Shown piece by piece: positions 10,265 through 18,855 of a DNA stretch of 64,000 nt. Where the stretch lies: contig NZ_JAFLDR010000014.1 of assembly GCF_017302275.1 (NCBI RefSeq), positions 40,932 to 104,931 on the forward strand, written 5' to 3'. Every line of letters begins with the position of its first letter. Within the stretch, counting starts at the first letter, position 1. Position numbers and translations under genes: made by a program. The stretch comes from Sulfuritalea sp. Its GTDB lineage: Bacteria; Pseudomonadota; Gammaproteobacteria; Burkholderiales; Rhodocyclaceae. The notes beneath the pieces were generated by a model. The model was not told the origin of the DNA and searched no databases. It worked only from the letters and a program-made list of their open reading frames with translations.

Positions 10265-11317
10265 TCATAGTTCCGGGTACATGCGGCCGGGATTGAACAC
10301 CCGGTAAGGGTCGAAGCTCTGCTTGAGGCGGCGGTGCACTTCCATCAGCGCGGGCTGGAGCGGCGCGAATACGCCAGCCGCCTTGTCACCGCCGCGAAAC
10401 AGCGTGGCATGCCCGCCCACGCGTGTTGCAAGCTCGCGAATGCGCAACGGATCGACATCGCCGCGCAGCCAGCGTTGCGCCCCGCCCCATTCGATCAGCG
10501 TAGTGCCGGGCAGGTCGAGCGGAGGCGCCACCGACGGCACCGAGAGCCGCCACAGCGGGACATCGCCGGCGAAATACTCCGCGTCCTGCTCGCGCAGCCC
10601 CTGCCAGAAGGCAACCGCTTCAACGCCATCAATCGCCTCGCCGCCGAGCCTGGCGCAAGCCGCCGACACCGCCGCCTGCGCCCCGCTGAGCCGCAGCGTC
10701 AGCACGCCATCCTGCCAGCAGTTCGCCACCAGCGGCAGAGGCTGTCCGGCCCAGCGGTTGAGCGCCTCCAGTGCCTTGTCCTGCGGCATCTCGAAACGCA
10801 GGCTGGCGTCACCCGGCGGCACCGGCAGCACCTTGAGTGAAACCTCCAGGACCAGGCCGAGCGTACCCAGGCTGCCCGCGATCAGGCGCGAGACATCGAA
10901 ACCGGCGACATTCTTCATCACCTCGCCGCCAAAGCGGTGCACCCGCCCTTCGCCATCCATCAGCTTGACGCCGAGGACGAAGTCACGCATGCCGCCGACC
11001 GCTGCCCGGCGCGGCCCGGCCAGTCCGGCGGCCACCGCGCCGCCGACAGTCGCGGCACCGAAGTGTGGCGGCTCGCAGGCAAGGCATTGTTGCCGTGTCG
11101 CCAGCGCCGACTCCAGTTCCGCCAGCGGCGTACCGCAACGCGCGGTGATCACCAGCTCGGTCGGCTCGTAGCTGACGATGCCGGCATGGCCCGCGGTATC
11201 GAGCAAGTCGCCGCTGACCAGGCCACCGTAGAAATCCTTGCTGCCGCCACCGCGCAGGCGCAATGGTTTGCGCTCCAGGATGCGGGCGCGAAAGGCCTCG
11301 AGCATGACTTCACCCAT
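10265..11317 (-). CDS. glcE: glycolate oxidase FAD-binding subunit
   Basis: This 350-residue protein is exactly the length of E. coli GlcE. It has the shortened FAD_binding_4 fold: LRLRGGGSKDFYGG, TVGGAVAAGLAGPRRAAVGG and GGEVMKNVAGFDVSRL. The C terminus FDPYRVFNPGRMYPEL matches the family. It works with GlcD and GlcF to oxidise glycolate to glyoxylate. The ATG at 11317 shares one base with the glcD stop (TGATG). A longer frame from 11494 is only the shadow of glcD. Confidence 0.95.
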   Translation of the reverse strand: MGEVMLEAFRARILERKPLRLRGGGSKDFYGGLVSGDLLDTAGHAGIVSYEPTELVITARCGTPLAELESALATRQQCLACEPPHFGAATVGGAVAAGLAGPRRAAVGGMRDFVLGVKLMDGEGRVHRFGGEVMKNVAGFDVSRLIAGSLGTLGLVLEVSLKVLPVPPGDASLRFEMPQDKALEALNRWAGQPLPLVANCWQDGVLTLRLSGAQAAVSAACARLGGEAIDGVEAVAFWQGLREQDAEYFAGDVPLWRLSVPSVAPPLDLPGTTLIEWGGAQRWLRGDVDPLRIRELATRVGGHATLFRGGDKAAGVFAPLQPALMEVHRRLKQSFDPYRVFNPGRMYPEL

Positions 11318-12819
11318 CACAGGCGCTCCAGTTCCGGAAACTTCAGGTTGCCCCCATGCACGTGCATGCGGCCAAACTCGGCGCAACGGTGCAGCGTGGG
11401 AATGCCCTTCTCCGGGTTCAACAGCCCATCCGGATCGAAGGCGCGCTTGATCGCGTGGAACATGCGCAATTCGTCGGAACCGAACTGGTCGCACATCGAG
11501 TTGATCTTTTCGTAGCCGACGCCGTGCTCGCCGGTGATGGTGCCGCCGAGGTCGACCGAAAGCTTGAGGATTTCGGCGCCGAAGGCTTCGGTGCGTTCCA
11601 GTTCGCCGGGCACGTTGGCGTCGTAGAGGATCAACGGATGCAGGTTGCCGTCGCCGGCATGGAAGACGTTGATGCAGCGCAGGCGATACTTCTTTTCCAT
11701 GGCATGGATCGCGGTCAGCATTTCGCCCAGACGCTTGCGCGGGATGGTGCCATCCATGCAGTAGTAATCCGGCGAAATACGCCCGGCGGCGGGAAACGCC
11801 GCCTTGCGCCCGGCCCAGAAGCGCAGGCGTTCGGCTTCCGACTGGGATACGCGAAGCTCTGTCGCGCCGCTGGTTTCCAGCACGGCTTTCATGCGGCCGA
11901 TTTCCTCCGCCACCTCCTCCGCCGTGCCATCGGACTCGCAGAGCAGGATAGCCTCGGCGTTGAGGTCGTAACCGGCCTTGACATAGGGTTCGACGGCGGC
12001 GGTCGCCGGCTTGTCCATCATTTCCAGGCCGGCCGGGATGATGCCGGCGGCGATCACGGCGGCCACTGCGTCGCCGGCCTTCATGATGTCGTCGAAACTG
12101 GCCATGATGACCTGCGCGAGTTCCGGTTTGGGCACCAGCTTGACGGTGACTTCGGTCACCACGGCGAGCATGCCTTCGGAACCGATGGCCAGCGCCAGCA
12201 GGTCATAGCCGGGAGCATCCAGCGCATGGTTGCCGAACTCGACGATGTCGCCGACGACCGTCACCGCGCGCACCCGCAGCACGTTGTGCACCGTCAGGCC
12301 GTACTTGAGGCAATGCACGCCGCCGGAATTTTCGGCCACGTTGCCGCCAATGGAACAGGCGATCTGCGAGCTCGGATCGGGCGCGTAGTAGAGGCCGAGC
12401 GGCGCGGCGGCTTCGGAGATGGCCAGGTTGCGCACGCCGGGCTGCACCACGGCGACGCGGGCGACCGGGTCCACGTGGAGGATCTTCCGCATCTTGGCCA
12501 GCGACAGCACGACGCCCTGCGGATGCGGCAAGGCGCCCGCCGAAAGACCGGTCCCGGCGCCGCGCGCGACGATGGGGGCGCCGGCGGCGCGGCAGGCCTT
12601 GATCGCCGCAACCACCTGGTCCTCGGTTTCGGGCAGGGCGACGGCGATCGGCACCTGTCGATAGGCCGAGAGGCCATCGCATTCATAGGGCTTCAGGTCT
12701 TCCTCGGCGGACAGCAGTCCGCTGGCCGGCAGGCAGCGCGCGAGTTCCGCGAGCAGTGAGGCGCGATCGATTCCGGAAAAATCCTGGGCGACATCGGCAG
12801 AGTGTTCTCGCTGGGTCAT
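11317..12819 (-). CDS. glcD: glycolate oxidase catalytic subunit
   Basis: This 500-residue flavoprotein (E. coli GlcD 499) oxidises glycolate, and often D-lactate, to the 2-oxo acid. The FAD-binding region shows PIVARGAGTGLSAGALPHPQG and SIGGNVAENSGGVHCLKYG. The C-terminal FAD-oxidase domain shows CINVFHAGDGNLHPLILYD and GGTITGEHGVGYEK, with the histidines expected at the active site. The ATG overlaps the glycerate kinase stop (ATGA) and the stop overlaps glcE. D-lactate dehydrogenase is the main alternative, but the glcE and glcF neighbours decide for glycolate oxidase. Confidence 0.96.
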   Translation of the reverse strand: MTQREHSADVAQDFSGIDRASLLAELARCLPASGLLSAEEDLKPYECDGLSAYRQVPIAVALPETEDQVVAAIKACRAAGAPIVARGAGTGLSAGALPHPQGVVLSLAKMRKILHVDPVARVAVVQPGVRNLAISEAAAPLGLYYAPDPSSQIACSIGGNVAENSGGVHCLKYGLTVHNVLRVRAVTVVGDIVEFGNHALDAPGYDLLALAIGSEGMLAVVTEVTVKLVPKPELAQVIMASFDDIMKAGDAVAAVIAAGIIPAGLEMMDKPATAAVEPYVKAGYDLNAEAILLCESDGTAEEVAEEIGRMKAVLETSGATELRVSQSEAERLRFWAGRKAAFPAAGRISPDYYCMDGTIPRKRLGEMLTAIHAMEKKYRLRCINVFHAGDGNLHPLILYDANVPGELERTEAFGAEILKLSVDLGGTITGEHGVGYEKINSMCDQFGSDELRMFHAIKRAFDPDGLLNPEKGIPTLHRCAEFGRMHVHGGNLKFPELERL

Positions 12820-14108
12820 GGCTGGCCTTGTTCAGGTTGGATCAGGATCGCCCTGAAGTCATTCACGTTGGTGCGCGTCGGTCCGGTGACGACCAGGTCG
12901 CCAAGCGCGGCGAATGCACCGAACGCGTCATTGTCGACCAGGCGCGCCCGCAAATCAATTCCCGCCGCGGCGGCGCGCGCCGGCGTGTCGGGCAACAGCA
13001 GGGCACCGGCATTTTCCTCGGAGCCGTCGATGCCGTCGGTGTCGGCGGCGATGGCGTGGATGCCGGCATGGCCGTCGAGTGCCAGCGCCAGCCCAAGCAG
13101 GAATTCCGCATTGCGCCCGCCACGCCCCGTGCCGCGCATGGTGACGGTGGTCTCGCCGCCGGAGAGCAGCACACAGGGGCCTCGCAGCGGCTGGCCGTGT
13201 TCCGCGCAGGAGCGCGCGATGCCACCCAGAACGCGCGCAACTTCGCGCGCTTCACCCTCGATGGCGTCGCCCAGCACCAGCGGCGTGATGCCCTGGCGTC
13301 GCGCCAGCTCGGCCGCCGCGGCGAGCGAACCCTGCGCCGTGGCGACGATGTGGGCGTCACAACGCGTGAAGCCGGGATCGCCCGGCTTGGGTGTCTCGGC
13401 ACGTCCGGCGGCGAGCGCCGCGCGCGCCACGGCGGGCAGTTCGATGCGGTAGCGATCGACGATTTCCAGTGCATCGGCGCAGCTGGTCGGGTCGGGCACC
13501 GTCGGCCCGGATGCGATGGTGGACATGTCGTCGCCGGGCACGTCCGAGATCGCCAGGGTCAAGACGCGCGCCGGCGCAGCGGCGAGCGCCAGGCGGCCGC
13601 CCTTGATTGCCGAGAGGTGCTTGCGCACGCAGTTGATTTCGGCGATGTTGGCGCCGCAGGCGAGCAAGGCTCTGGTCACCGCACGTTTGTCGTCGAGCAT
13701 GATGCCGTCCATCGGCGCCGCCAGCAGGGCCGAACCGCCGCCGGACAGCAGCACCAGCACCAGGTCATTGGCGCCGAGGCCCTGCACGGCGCGCAGCAGG
13801 CGCTGCGCCGCCTGTTGCCCCGCCGCGTCGGGCGTGGGATGCGCGGCCTCGACCACCTCGACGCGCTGCGTCGGCAAGCCGTGTCCGTAGCGCGTGACGA
13901 CGATGCCGGAGAGCTGTTCGACATCGCCGCGCCAATGGGTTTCGACAGCGCGCGCCATGGCCGCCGCCGCCTTGCCGGCGCCGACCACCACGGTGCGCCC
14001 GCGCGGCGGCTCCGGCAGCCACGCCGGCAGGCAATGTGCAGGATCGGCCGCGGCGACGGCCGCATCGAACAGGTCGCGCAGCAGGGCGCGCTGGTGCAGG
14101 TAGCTCAT
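12816..14108 (-). CDS. glycerate 2-kinase (MOFRL family)
   Basis: This 430-residue enzyme phosphorylates D-glycerate with ATP and so feeds glyoxylate carbon into glycolysis. It shows the family blocks VVVGAGKAAAAMARAVE, LVLLSGGGSALL, INCVRKHLSAIKGGRLA, ISDVPGDDMSTIASGPT and the C-terminal MOFRL part LSGGETTVTMRGTGRGGRNAEF with ADTDGIDG. Names in use are ttuD and gckA; some relatives are annotated as hydroxypyruvate reductase by older transfer. ATG 14108 gives the family start MSYLHQRALLRDLFDAA. It lies 22 bases after the hydroxypyruvate isomerase gene and overlaps glcD. Confidence 0.92.
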   Translation of the reverse strand: MSYLHQRALLRDLFDAAVAAADPAHCLPAWLPEPPRGRTVVVGAGKAAAAMARAVETHWRGDVEQLSGIVVTRYGHGLPTQRVEVVEAAHPTPDAAGQQAAQRLLRAVQGLGANDLVLVLLSGGGSALLAAPMDGIMLDDKRAVTRALLACGANIAEINCVRKHLSAIKGGRLALAAAPARVLTLAISDVPGDDMSTIASGPTVPDPTSCADALEIVDRYRIELPAVARAALAAGRAETPKPGDPGFTRCDAHIVATAQGSLAAAAELARRQGITPLVLGDAIEGEAREVARVLGGIARSCAEHGQPLRGPCVLLSGGETTVTMRGTGRGGRNAEFLLGLALALDGHAGIHAIAADTDGIDGSEENAGALLLPDTPARAAAAGIDLRARLVDNDAFGAFAALGDLVVTGPTRTNVNDFRAILIQPEQGQP

Positions 14109-14130
14109 CGGAAGTCCCTGCGGACGGCGC

Positions 14131-14907
14131 TCATCGCCGCGCCTCCATCCAGCCAAAGCTGCCTTCGGTCGCGGCGCTGGGCCTGTATTCGCAGCCGACC
14201 CATCCGGCATAGCCGATGCGATCGAGATGGTCGAGCAGGAAGGGAAAATTGATCTCGCCGGTACCCGGTTCGTGGCGCCCGGGATTGTCGGCCAGTTGCA
14301 CGTGCCCGATGCGCGGCAGATTTTCCTGCAGCCGCCGTGCCAAATCGCCCTCCATGACCTGGGCATGGTAGATGTCGAACTGGAGGCGCAGGTTTTCGTG
14401 GCCGACGTCGGCGATTACGGCGAGGCCGGCGTCCGTGGTGTTGACCAGGAAACCCGGCGTGTCGCGCGTGTTGAGCGGCTCCAGCAGCAGTTCGATGCCG
14501 GCGCGGCGGGTCACCGCGGCGGCGAAGCGCAGGTTTTCCACCAGGGTTTCGCGCGTCTTCGCCGACCCCGCCTCCAGCGGAGGGATTCCGGCCAGGCAGT
14601 TGAGGCGCGAGCAACCCAGCAGGCGCGCATAGTCAATGGCCATGCCGACGCCGTCCTGGAACTCGGCAATGCGTCGCGGATGGCAGGCGATGCCGCGCTC
14701 GCCGGCGGCCCAGTCGCCGGCCGGCAGATTGAACAGAACCACCTCGACGCCCGAGGTCAGCACCACCTCGGCCAGCGCGGCGCGGTCGAACTCGTAGGGG
14801 AAATGAAACTCGACCGCGCCGAAGCCCGCCGCCCGCGCCGCCGCAAAACGCTCGAAAAACGGGCGTTCCGTGAACAGGAATGACAGGTTCGCGGCAAAAC
14901 GGGGCAT
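14131..14907 (-). CDS. hyi: hydroxypyruvate isomerase
   Basis: This 258-residue TIM-barrel protein interconverts hydroxypyruvate and tartronate semialdehyde. It matches Hyi in length (E. coli 258) and in its first residues, MPRFAANLSFLFTERPFFERF. LLEPLNTRDTPGFLVNTTDAG holds the metal-binding glutamate, followed by LQFDIYHAQVMEGDL and HVQLADNPGRHEPGTGEINF. No glyoxylate carboligase or tartronate semialdehyde reductase is in the window, so those steps would be elsewhere. The ATG has no Shine-Dalgarno sequence: TATAAT lies 6 bases upstream, which suggests a leaderless message. It is the first gene of the glycolate operon. Confidence 0.93.
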   Translation of the reverse strand: MPRFAANLSFLFTERPFFERFAAARAAGFGAVEFHFPYEFDRAALAEVVLTSGVEVVLFNLPAGDWAAGERGIACHPRRIAEFQDGVGMAIDYARLLGCSRLNCLAGIPPLEAGSAKTRETLVENLRFAAAVTRRAGIELLLEPLNTRDTPGFLVNTTDAGLAVIADVGHENLRLQFDIYHAQVMEGDLARRLQENLPRIGHVQLADNPGRHEPGTGEINFPFLLDHLDRIGYAGWVGCEYRPSAATEGSFGWMEARR

Positions 14908-14913
14908 GCGCCG

Positions 14914-14919
14914 ATTATA
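14914..14919 (-). promoter_or_regulatory. candidate -10 box directly before hyi
   Basis: TATAAT on the minus strand, with 6 bases between it and the hyi ATG, would place the transcript start at the start codon. No good -35 hexamer is visible at 16-18 bases upstream, where the tandem repeat lies. Confidence 0.35.
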
Positions 14920-15003
14920 TGTCCCCGATGCCCGCCATCGGGGACGGTATCCCCTTGTGGGACATGTCCCCGATACTCACCATCAGGTACGGTATCCGCG
15001 CAA
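14918..15003. repeat. 41-45 bp tandem repeat, locus 1 (two units)
   Basis: Two diverged units begin ATGTCC (14919) and ATGTCC (14964), and each contains ACGGTATCC. The first holds the palindrome GTCCCCGATG ... CATCGGGGAC. The same unit occurs twice at 20754-20835. Both loci lie just upstream of a minus-strand gene start. Confidence 0.7.
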
Positions 15004-15176
15004 GTCCGCACCGGATCGAAGTGTCCCTGATTACCCCATGGGCACCAAGGTTCCTGTCGAAACATGGCATATTGTTGCCGATCCGGCAGCAGTCTATTGA
15101 AGGCTTGCCTATTTGCCGCCCATTCCCGGCCGGGTAAAGTGCAGACCCTGACTTGCCATTGTCCTTGACGCCACCC

Positions 15177-15755
15177 ATGAATTCGGCAATCCCGCATTCG
15201 CAAACCGGCTATACCCACACCGCCATCGGCCTGCACTGGCTGATCGGCATCGCGATCGTCGGCACCTTCGCGCTCGGCCTCTACATGCACGAACTGCCGC
15301 TGTCGCCGCAGAAGCTCAAGCTCTATTCCTGGCACAAGTGGGCCGGCGTGACTATCTTCCTGTTCGCCCTGCTGCGCCTGACATGGCGTGTTTCACACCG
15401 GCCCCCCGCGTTGCCCGCCGGGATGCCCGGCTGGCAACGCAGCGCCGCCGAAGCGACCCACGTGCTGCTCTACCTGCTGATGTTCGCCGTGCCGCTGTCG
15501 GGCTGGCTGATGAGTTCGGCCAAGGGTTTCCCGACCGTCTGGTTCGGCGTTCTGCCGCTGCCCGACCTGTTGCAGAAGGACACCGACCTCGGCGACCTGC
15601 TGCAACAGATGCACAAGTTGCTCAACTTCACCCTGGCGGGACTGGTCGCGACGCATGCCGGTGCCGCGCTCAAGCACCATTTCCTCGACCGCGACGAGAT
15701 CCTCGCGCGCATGCTGCCTTTCCTCGGCAGATCCAAGAACGGAGAACGCAAATGA
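15177..15755 (+). CDS. cytochrome b561-type diheme membrane protein
   Basis: This 192-residue protein has four membrane helices and four helix-borne histidines typical of bacterial cytochrome b561 (CybB): HTAIGLHWLIG in helix 1, YSWHKWAG before helix 2, AEATHVLLYL in helix 3 and the QQMHKLLNF/THAGAALKHHF pair around helix 4. These bind two b-type haems and exchange electrons with quinol in the inner membrane. ATG 15177 is preferred to 15153 because it starts directly before the conserved SQTGYT segment. The TGA overlaps the ATG of the next gene (ATGA). Cytochrome b561 genes are commonly followed by yceI genes, as here. Confidence 0.93.
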   Translation: MNSAIPHSQTGYTHTAIGLHWLIGIAIVGTFALGLYMHELPLSPQKLKLYSWHKWAGVTIFLFALLRLTWRVSHRPPALPAGMPGWQRSAAEATHVLLYLLMFAVPLSGWLMSSAKGFPTVWFGVLPLPDLLQKDTDLGDLLQQMHKLLNFTLAGLVATHAGAALKHHFLDRDEILARMLPFLGRSKNGERK

Positions 15756-16324
15756 AGTTCCGCCTGCCCGGCCTTGCCCTCGCCGCGATCCTGATCACCG
15801 CCCCGGCGGCCCAGGCCGTGGAGTTCACCCAGTACCAGCACGGCAAGAGCTCGCTCGCCTTCGTGTACAAGCAGATGAACGTGCCGGTCGACGGCCAGTT
15901 CAAGAGCTTCCGCGCCAGGCTTGCCTTCGATCCGTCCAAGCCGACCGCCGCCAGGGCGGAATTCGAGATCGACCTGGCCAGCGTCGATGCCGGCTCGAAG
16001 GATGCCAACGACGAGGTGGCCGGCAAGGCCTGGTTCGACACCAAGGCGTTTCCGGTCGCCCGTTTTGTCGCGACCTCGGTCAAGCCGCTGGGCAACAACC
16101 GCTACGAGGTCGCCGGCAAGATGAGCATCAAGGGCAAGACCCAGGACCTCAGCACGCCGGTCACCGTCACCCAGCAGGGCAGCAACGCGACCTTCGACGG
16201 CAGTCTGGTGCTCAAGCGCGCCGACTACGGAATCGGCGACGGTATCTGGGCCGACTTCGGCACCGTCGCCAACGAAATTCAGATCAAGTTCCGACTGGTG
16301 GCCAGCGCAGCGGCCGCCAAATAA
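15752..16324 (+). CDS. periplasmic YceI-family protein (first copy)
   Basis: This 190-residue protein has a signal peptide (about residues 1-22, ending AAQA) and the YceI lipocalin-like fold, which holds a long isoprenoid chain such as a quinone. Family features include FVYKQMNVPVDGQFKSF near the start, ASVDAGSKDANDEVAGKAWFDTKAFPVARF, and the end segment FGTVANEIQIKFRLVA. It overlaps the cytochrome b561 gene by four bases and is probably co-translated with it. The role of YceI proteins is not firmly known; carrying quinone or lipid for the b561 protein is an inference. Confidence 0.9.
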   Translation: MKFRLPGLALAAILITAPAAQAVEFTQYQHGKSSLAFVYKQMNVPVDGQFKSFRARLAFDPSKPTAARAEFEIDLASVDAGSKDANDEVAGKAWFDTKAFPVARFVATSVKPLGNNRYEVAGKMSIKGKTQDLSTPVTVTQQGSNATFDGSLVLKRADYGIGDGIWADFGTVANEIQIKFRLVASAAAAK

Positions 16325-16350
16325 ACCAACCCACCCTCAGGAGCAGACCC

Positions 16351-16926
16351 ATGAACAAACTTGCCATCGTCGCCGCCGCAGCCCTACTCAGCGCCTTCTC
16401 GGCATCGGCCTTCGCCGCACCCGAGACCTTCAACGTCGAACCGACCCATACTTATCCGCGCTTCGAATACAACCACTTCGGCTACTCGAACCAGCAGCAG
16501 CGTTTTGACAGGACCAGCGGCAAGATCGTGCTCGACCGCGGCGCCCACACCGGCTCGGTGGATGTGACGATCGACGCCACGTCGGTCAATACCGGCTATG
16601 CGCTATTCAACCAGCACATCCAGGCCGAGGACTATTTCGACACCGCCAGGTTTCCGACCATCACCTTCAAATCCACCAAGGTCAAGTTCGAAGGCGGCAA
16701 GCCGGTCGCGGTCGATGGCAACCTGACCATCAAGGGTGTCACCAGGCCGGTGACGCTGACCGTGACGTCCTTCCATTCCATGCCGCACCCGATGCTGAAG
16801 AAGGATGCCATCGGCGCCAACGCGACCACCAGGGTCAAGCGCTCGGACTTCAACATGGGCAAGAACGTGCCTTACGTCAGCGACGAAGTCAGCCTGACGA
16901 TCGCGGTCGAAGCCATCAAGGAATAA
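16351..16926 (+). CDS. periplasmic YceI-family protein (second copy)
   Basis: This 191-residue protein has a signal peptide ending SASAFA and the YceI domain: YNHFGYSNQQQRFDRTSGKIVLD, then TSVNTGYALFNQHIQAEDYFDTARFPTITFKST and NLTIKGVTRPVTL. It is closer to classical E. coli YceI than its upstream neighbour, so the two are paralogues that probably bind different chains. AGGAG lies 7 bases before the ATG and the gap to the first copy is 26 bases. The gene ends 21 bases before a convergent unknown gene. Confidence 0.92.
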   Translation: MNKLAIVAAAALLSAFSASAFAAPETFNVEPTHTYPRFEYNHFGYSNQQQRFDRTSGKIVLDRGAHTGSVDVTIDATSVNTGYALFNQHIQAEDYFDTARFPTITFKSTKVKFEGGKPVAVDGNLTIKGVTRPVTLTVTSFHSMPHPMLKKDAIGANATTRVKRSDFNMGKNVPYVSDEVSLTIAVEAIKE

Positions 16927-16947
16927 GCGCCGAACGGCACGCGGCAC

Positions 16948-17979
16948 CTACAGCGCGAACGTGCCCGTTTGGTGGGAGAGCGCCTCGATGGCGCTTTCGT
17001 CCATGGTCAGCAGGCGCCGGCCAAGCGCTGCGAAATGGGCCTGTCCCGCGTCGGCCGCCGCCGCAAGGATCGCCGTGTCGCCGGCGCCGACTCTTGAGCT
17101 GTAGGCCGCATGGAGCCGCGGAAACATATCGCGCCGCAATCCATCGAAGGTCGAAAACCAGAAGTGCAGCGAATCGACCGAGCCGCGCCGCAGCAGCGCC
17201 GGCAGCGTGACGAGGCAATCGGCCAGGTTGTCCTTCACGCCACGCGCGAAGATCTCGGCGCGCTTGCCGCGCAGCCGCGCCAGCATTTCCGGCCACGATT
17301 CGCCCAGCATGCGGCCGGCCGCGAGTTCGCCCTCCTCGTGCAGCACCAGGGTCTCGATTTCACCCTCGGTCATGCGCTCGATCGCTGCCAGCGGATCGAC
17401 ATCAAAACCATACGCCAGCAACGCCGACTTCAGGGCACCGTCCTGCTGCTTGACGTTCCAGCCCTCGGCCTTTTCCCACAGCCACTGGCGCAGCGCCTCG
17501 CGCCTGACGATCAGCATTTCGCCCTGCGAGGCGGCCGGTATCGCCGCCACGTCGCGCGCATATTCGCAACCGCAGACCAGGAGGCGCGCCGCTCCGCGCT
17601 GCTCGTCGCGATCGAGCCGGCCGAGGAAGAAGTGCGGCTTGTGGAAGCGGCCGATGCCGGCGCCATAGACCAGCCCGCTGCCCGCCAAGGCCGCATTGAC
17701 CCGCGGCGCATCGAAGGGATCGTAGTCGCTGCCGCCCAGCGGCAAGCGGACGAAATCGTCGTCGGCCAGGCTTTCCCAGCGCGCCTCGCGTTCGGCGATC
17801 CAGCGTCCCACCTCGTCACGCGCCGGCGCGACGCCATGGGGCAGGTCATGCTCCCAGCGATAGAACTCGCGCATGCCGAGCAGGTAGGTGCACAGGCTGA
17901 CATCGCGCGCATGGCGGGCGTCGGCGATGTCGCAATTGGTCTGCACCGCGCTGACGAGTTCGGCCATTCCGGTGATCAT
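16948..17979 (-). CDS. conserved protein of unknown function, 343 residues
   Basis: I do not recognise a characterised family. The protein begins MITGMAELVSAVQTNCDIADARHARD and contains LCTYLLGMREFYRWEHDLP, an EVGRWIAEREARWESL helix, KPHFFLGRLDR and LVCGCEYARDVAAIPA. It is soluble, mixed alpha/beta, with many Trp and Arg residues, and has no signal peptide or membrane helix. The ATG at 17979 overlaps the stop of the 149-residue gene upstream (ATGA), so the two proteins are likely made together and may form one complex. The longer frame upstream of 17979 is a shadow of that partner. Confidence 0.8.
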   Translation of the reverse strand: MITGMAELVSAVQTNCDIADARHARDVSLCTYLLGMREFYRWEHDLPHGVAPARDEVGRWIAEREARWESLADDDFVRLPLGGSDYDPFDAPRVNAALAGSGLVYGAGIGRFHKPHFFLGRLDRDEQRGAARLLVCGCEYARDVAAIPAASQGEMLIVRREALRQWLWEKAEGWNVKQQDGALKSALLAYGFDVDPLAAIERMTEGEIETLVLHEEGELAAGRMLGESWPEMLARLRGKRAEIFARGVKDNLADCLVTLPALLRRGSVDSLHFWFSTFDGLRRDMFPRLHAAYSSRVGAGDTAILAAAADAGQAHFAALGRRLLTMDESAIEALSHQTGTFAL

Positions 17980-18425
17980 TCCGTACCCCCCGGGCGGCGC
18001 CGGCGCGGCTTCCAGGCCGCGATACCCTTGACGACTTCCGAGAACGGCAATTCGTCCAGGTCGGCATACTGTTCGCGCGCCAGGCGCACCAGGCGCCGCA
18101 CGTTGGGCGCGATCGCATCCGCGTCGAGCAGGGCCTTGAGGCCATCGAGCCCGCCGCACTGGATCTTCATCACCATCGCGTGCGGCAGGATGCGCTGGGT
18201 GGCCGTGAGGCCAAGCGCAAAAGTCGATTTCTGGCGCAGCAGCTCGGACATCCGACCGCAGGCCAGGTGCGCCGCAGGCTGGGTACAGGCCACGCTCTCG
18301 CGCTCGGCGATCTGCAGGCTGATCGCCAGTTCGCACACCGCGTGGCGTGCCAGCAAGACGCGCTCGAACACGCAGGGCAGGCGATTGACATCGCCCTTCA
18401 GGTTGCGAAACGCGATCTCATCCAC
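17976..18425 (-). CDS. protein of unknown function, 149 residues, coupled partner
   Basis: No known domain is visible. The protein starts MDEIAFRNLKGDVNRLPCVFERVLLARHAVCELA and is mostly helical. It has cysteines at about 18, 31, 47, 56 and 90, and ends in a basic tail (WKPRRRRPGG). The spread cysteines could bind a metal, but no standard motif fits. It overlaps the 343-residue gene by four bases, which is the best clue that the two act together. The start follows a weak GGGTCATCG-type context, and codon use is like the neighbours. Confidence 0.7.
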   Translation of the reverse strand: MDEIAFRNLKGDVNRLPCVFERVLLARHAVCELAISLQIAERESVACTQPAAHLACGRMSELLRQKSTFALGLTATQRILPHAMVMKIQCGGLDGLKALLDADAIAPNVRRLVRLAREQYADLDELPFSEVVKGIAAWKPRRRRPGGTE

Positions 18426-18496
18426 GATGCAGGGTGGGTCATCGAGACCTTGGGCGTTTTCATGAAACGCACCACCAGGCGCGCATGGCGATCACC

Positions 18497-18579
18497 GAGC
18501 GAAGCGAGTTAGCCAGTAGCCCCGCCTTGGGGCTGGGATGGCCGTGGGGGCCTTCAATTCGCCTTTTGCATGTTTCATC
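18497..18579. repeat. dispersed repeat element with AGTAGCCCC and CCTTCAATTCGCC ends, short copy
   Basis: It begins GAGCGAAGCGAG, carries AGTAGCCCC in the middle and ends GGGCCTTCAATTCGCCTTTT then TGTTTCATC. The hairpin AGCCCCGCCTTGGGGCT lies inside. The same ends occur at 40255-40413 around a longer centre. Confidence 0.65.
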
Positions 18580-18609
18580 ATCGGCGGTTGTCTCGCACTG
18601 CAACAAGCG

Positions 18610-18843
18610 CTAGTACTCCTCTCCGGTCATCGGGTCCTCGCCGCGCGGTTCGTTGAGGAGTTCTTCCGCGCGCAGTTCGTTCTCGGCGAAGATGGTCTTG
18701 ACCAGTTCGCCGGGAGCGAGGTCGGTCTCGCGGCGCAAGCGCTTGGCCTCGTTCGATGCGTCCTTGAAGGCATCGAACTGGCTGATCTTCGCCAATTGGC
18801 GCACGGGTCCCAGCGGTGTGACTCGATAGATGAAATAGGGCAT
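18610..18843 (-). CDS. small conserved protein of unknown function, 77 residues
   Basis: The protein starts MPYFIYRVTPLGPVRQLAKI and continues with a charged helical part, FKDASNEAKRLRRETDLAPG, then KTIFAENELRAEELLNEPRG and a GEEY end. The beta-strand start followed by a basic helix, with no cysteines or signal peptide, gives no functional hint. It begins 12 bases after the S24-like gene and is the third gene of the operon headed by the HTH-ferredoxin-reductase fusion. Its close spacing suggests a shared task. Confidence 0.75.
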   Translation of the reverse strand: MPYFIYRVTPLGPVRQLAKISQFDAFKDASNEAKRLRRETDLAPGELVKTIFAENELRAEELLNEPRGEDPMTGEEY

Positions 18844-18855
18844 GGAAGGATACTT

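Noticed and set aside
12756-14252. 498-codon plus-strand frame
   Set aside because: Antisense shadow of the glycerate kinase gene, with no protein-like motifs.
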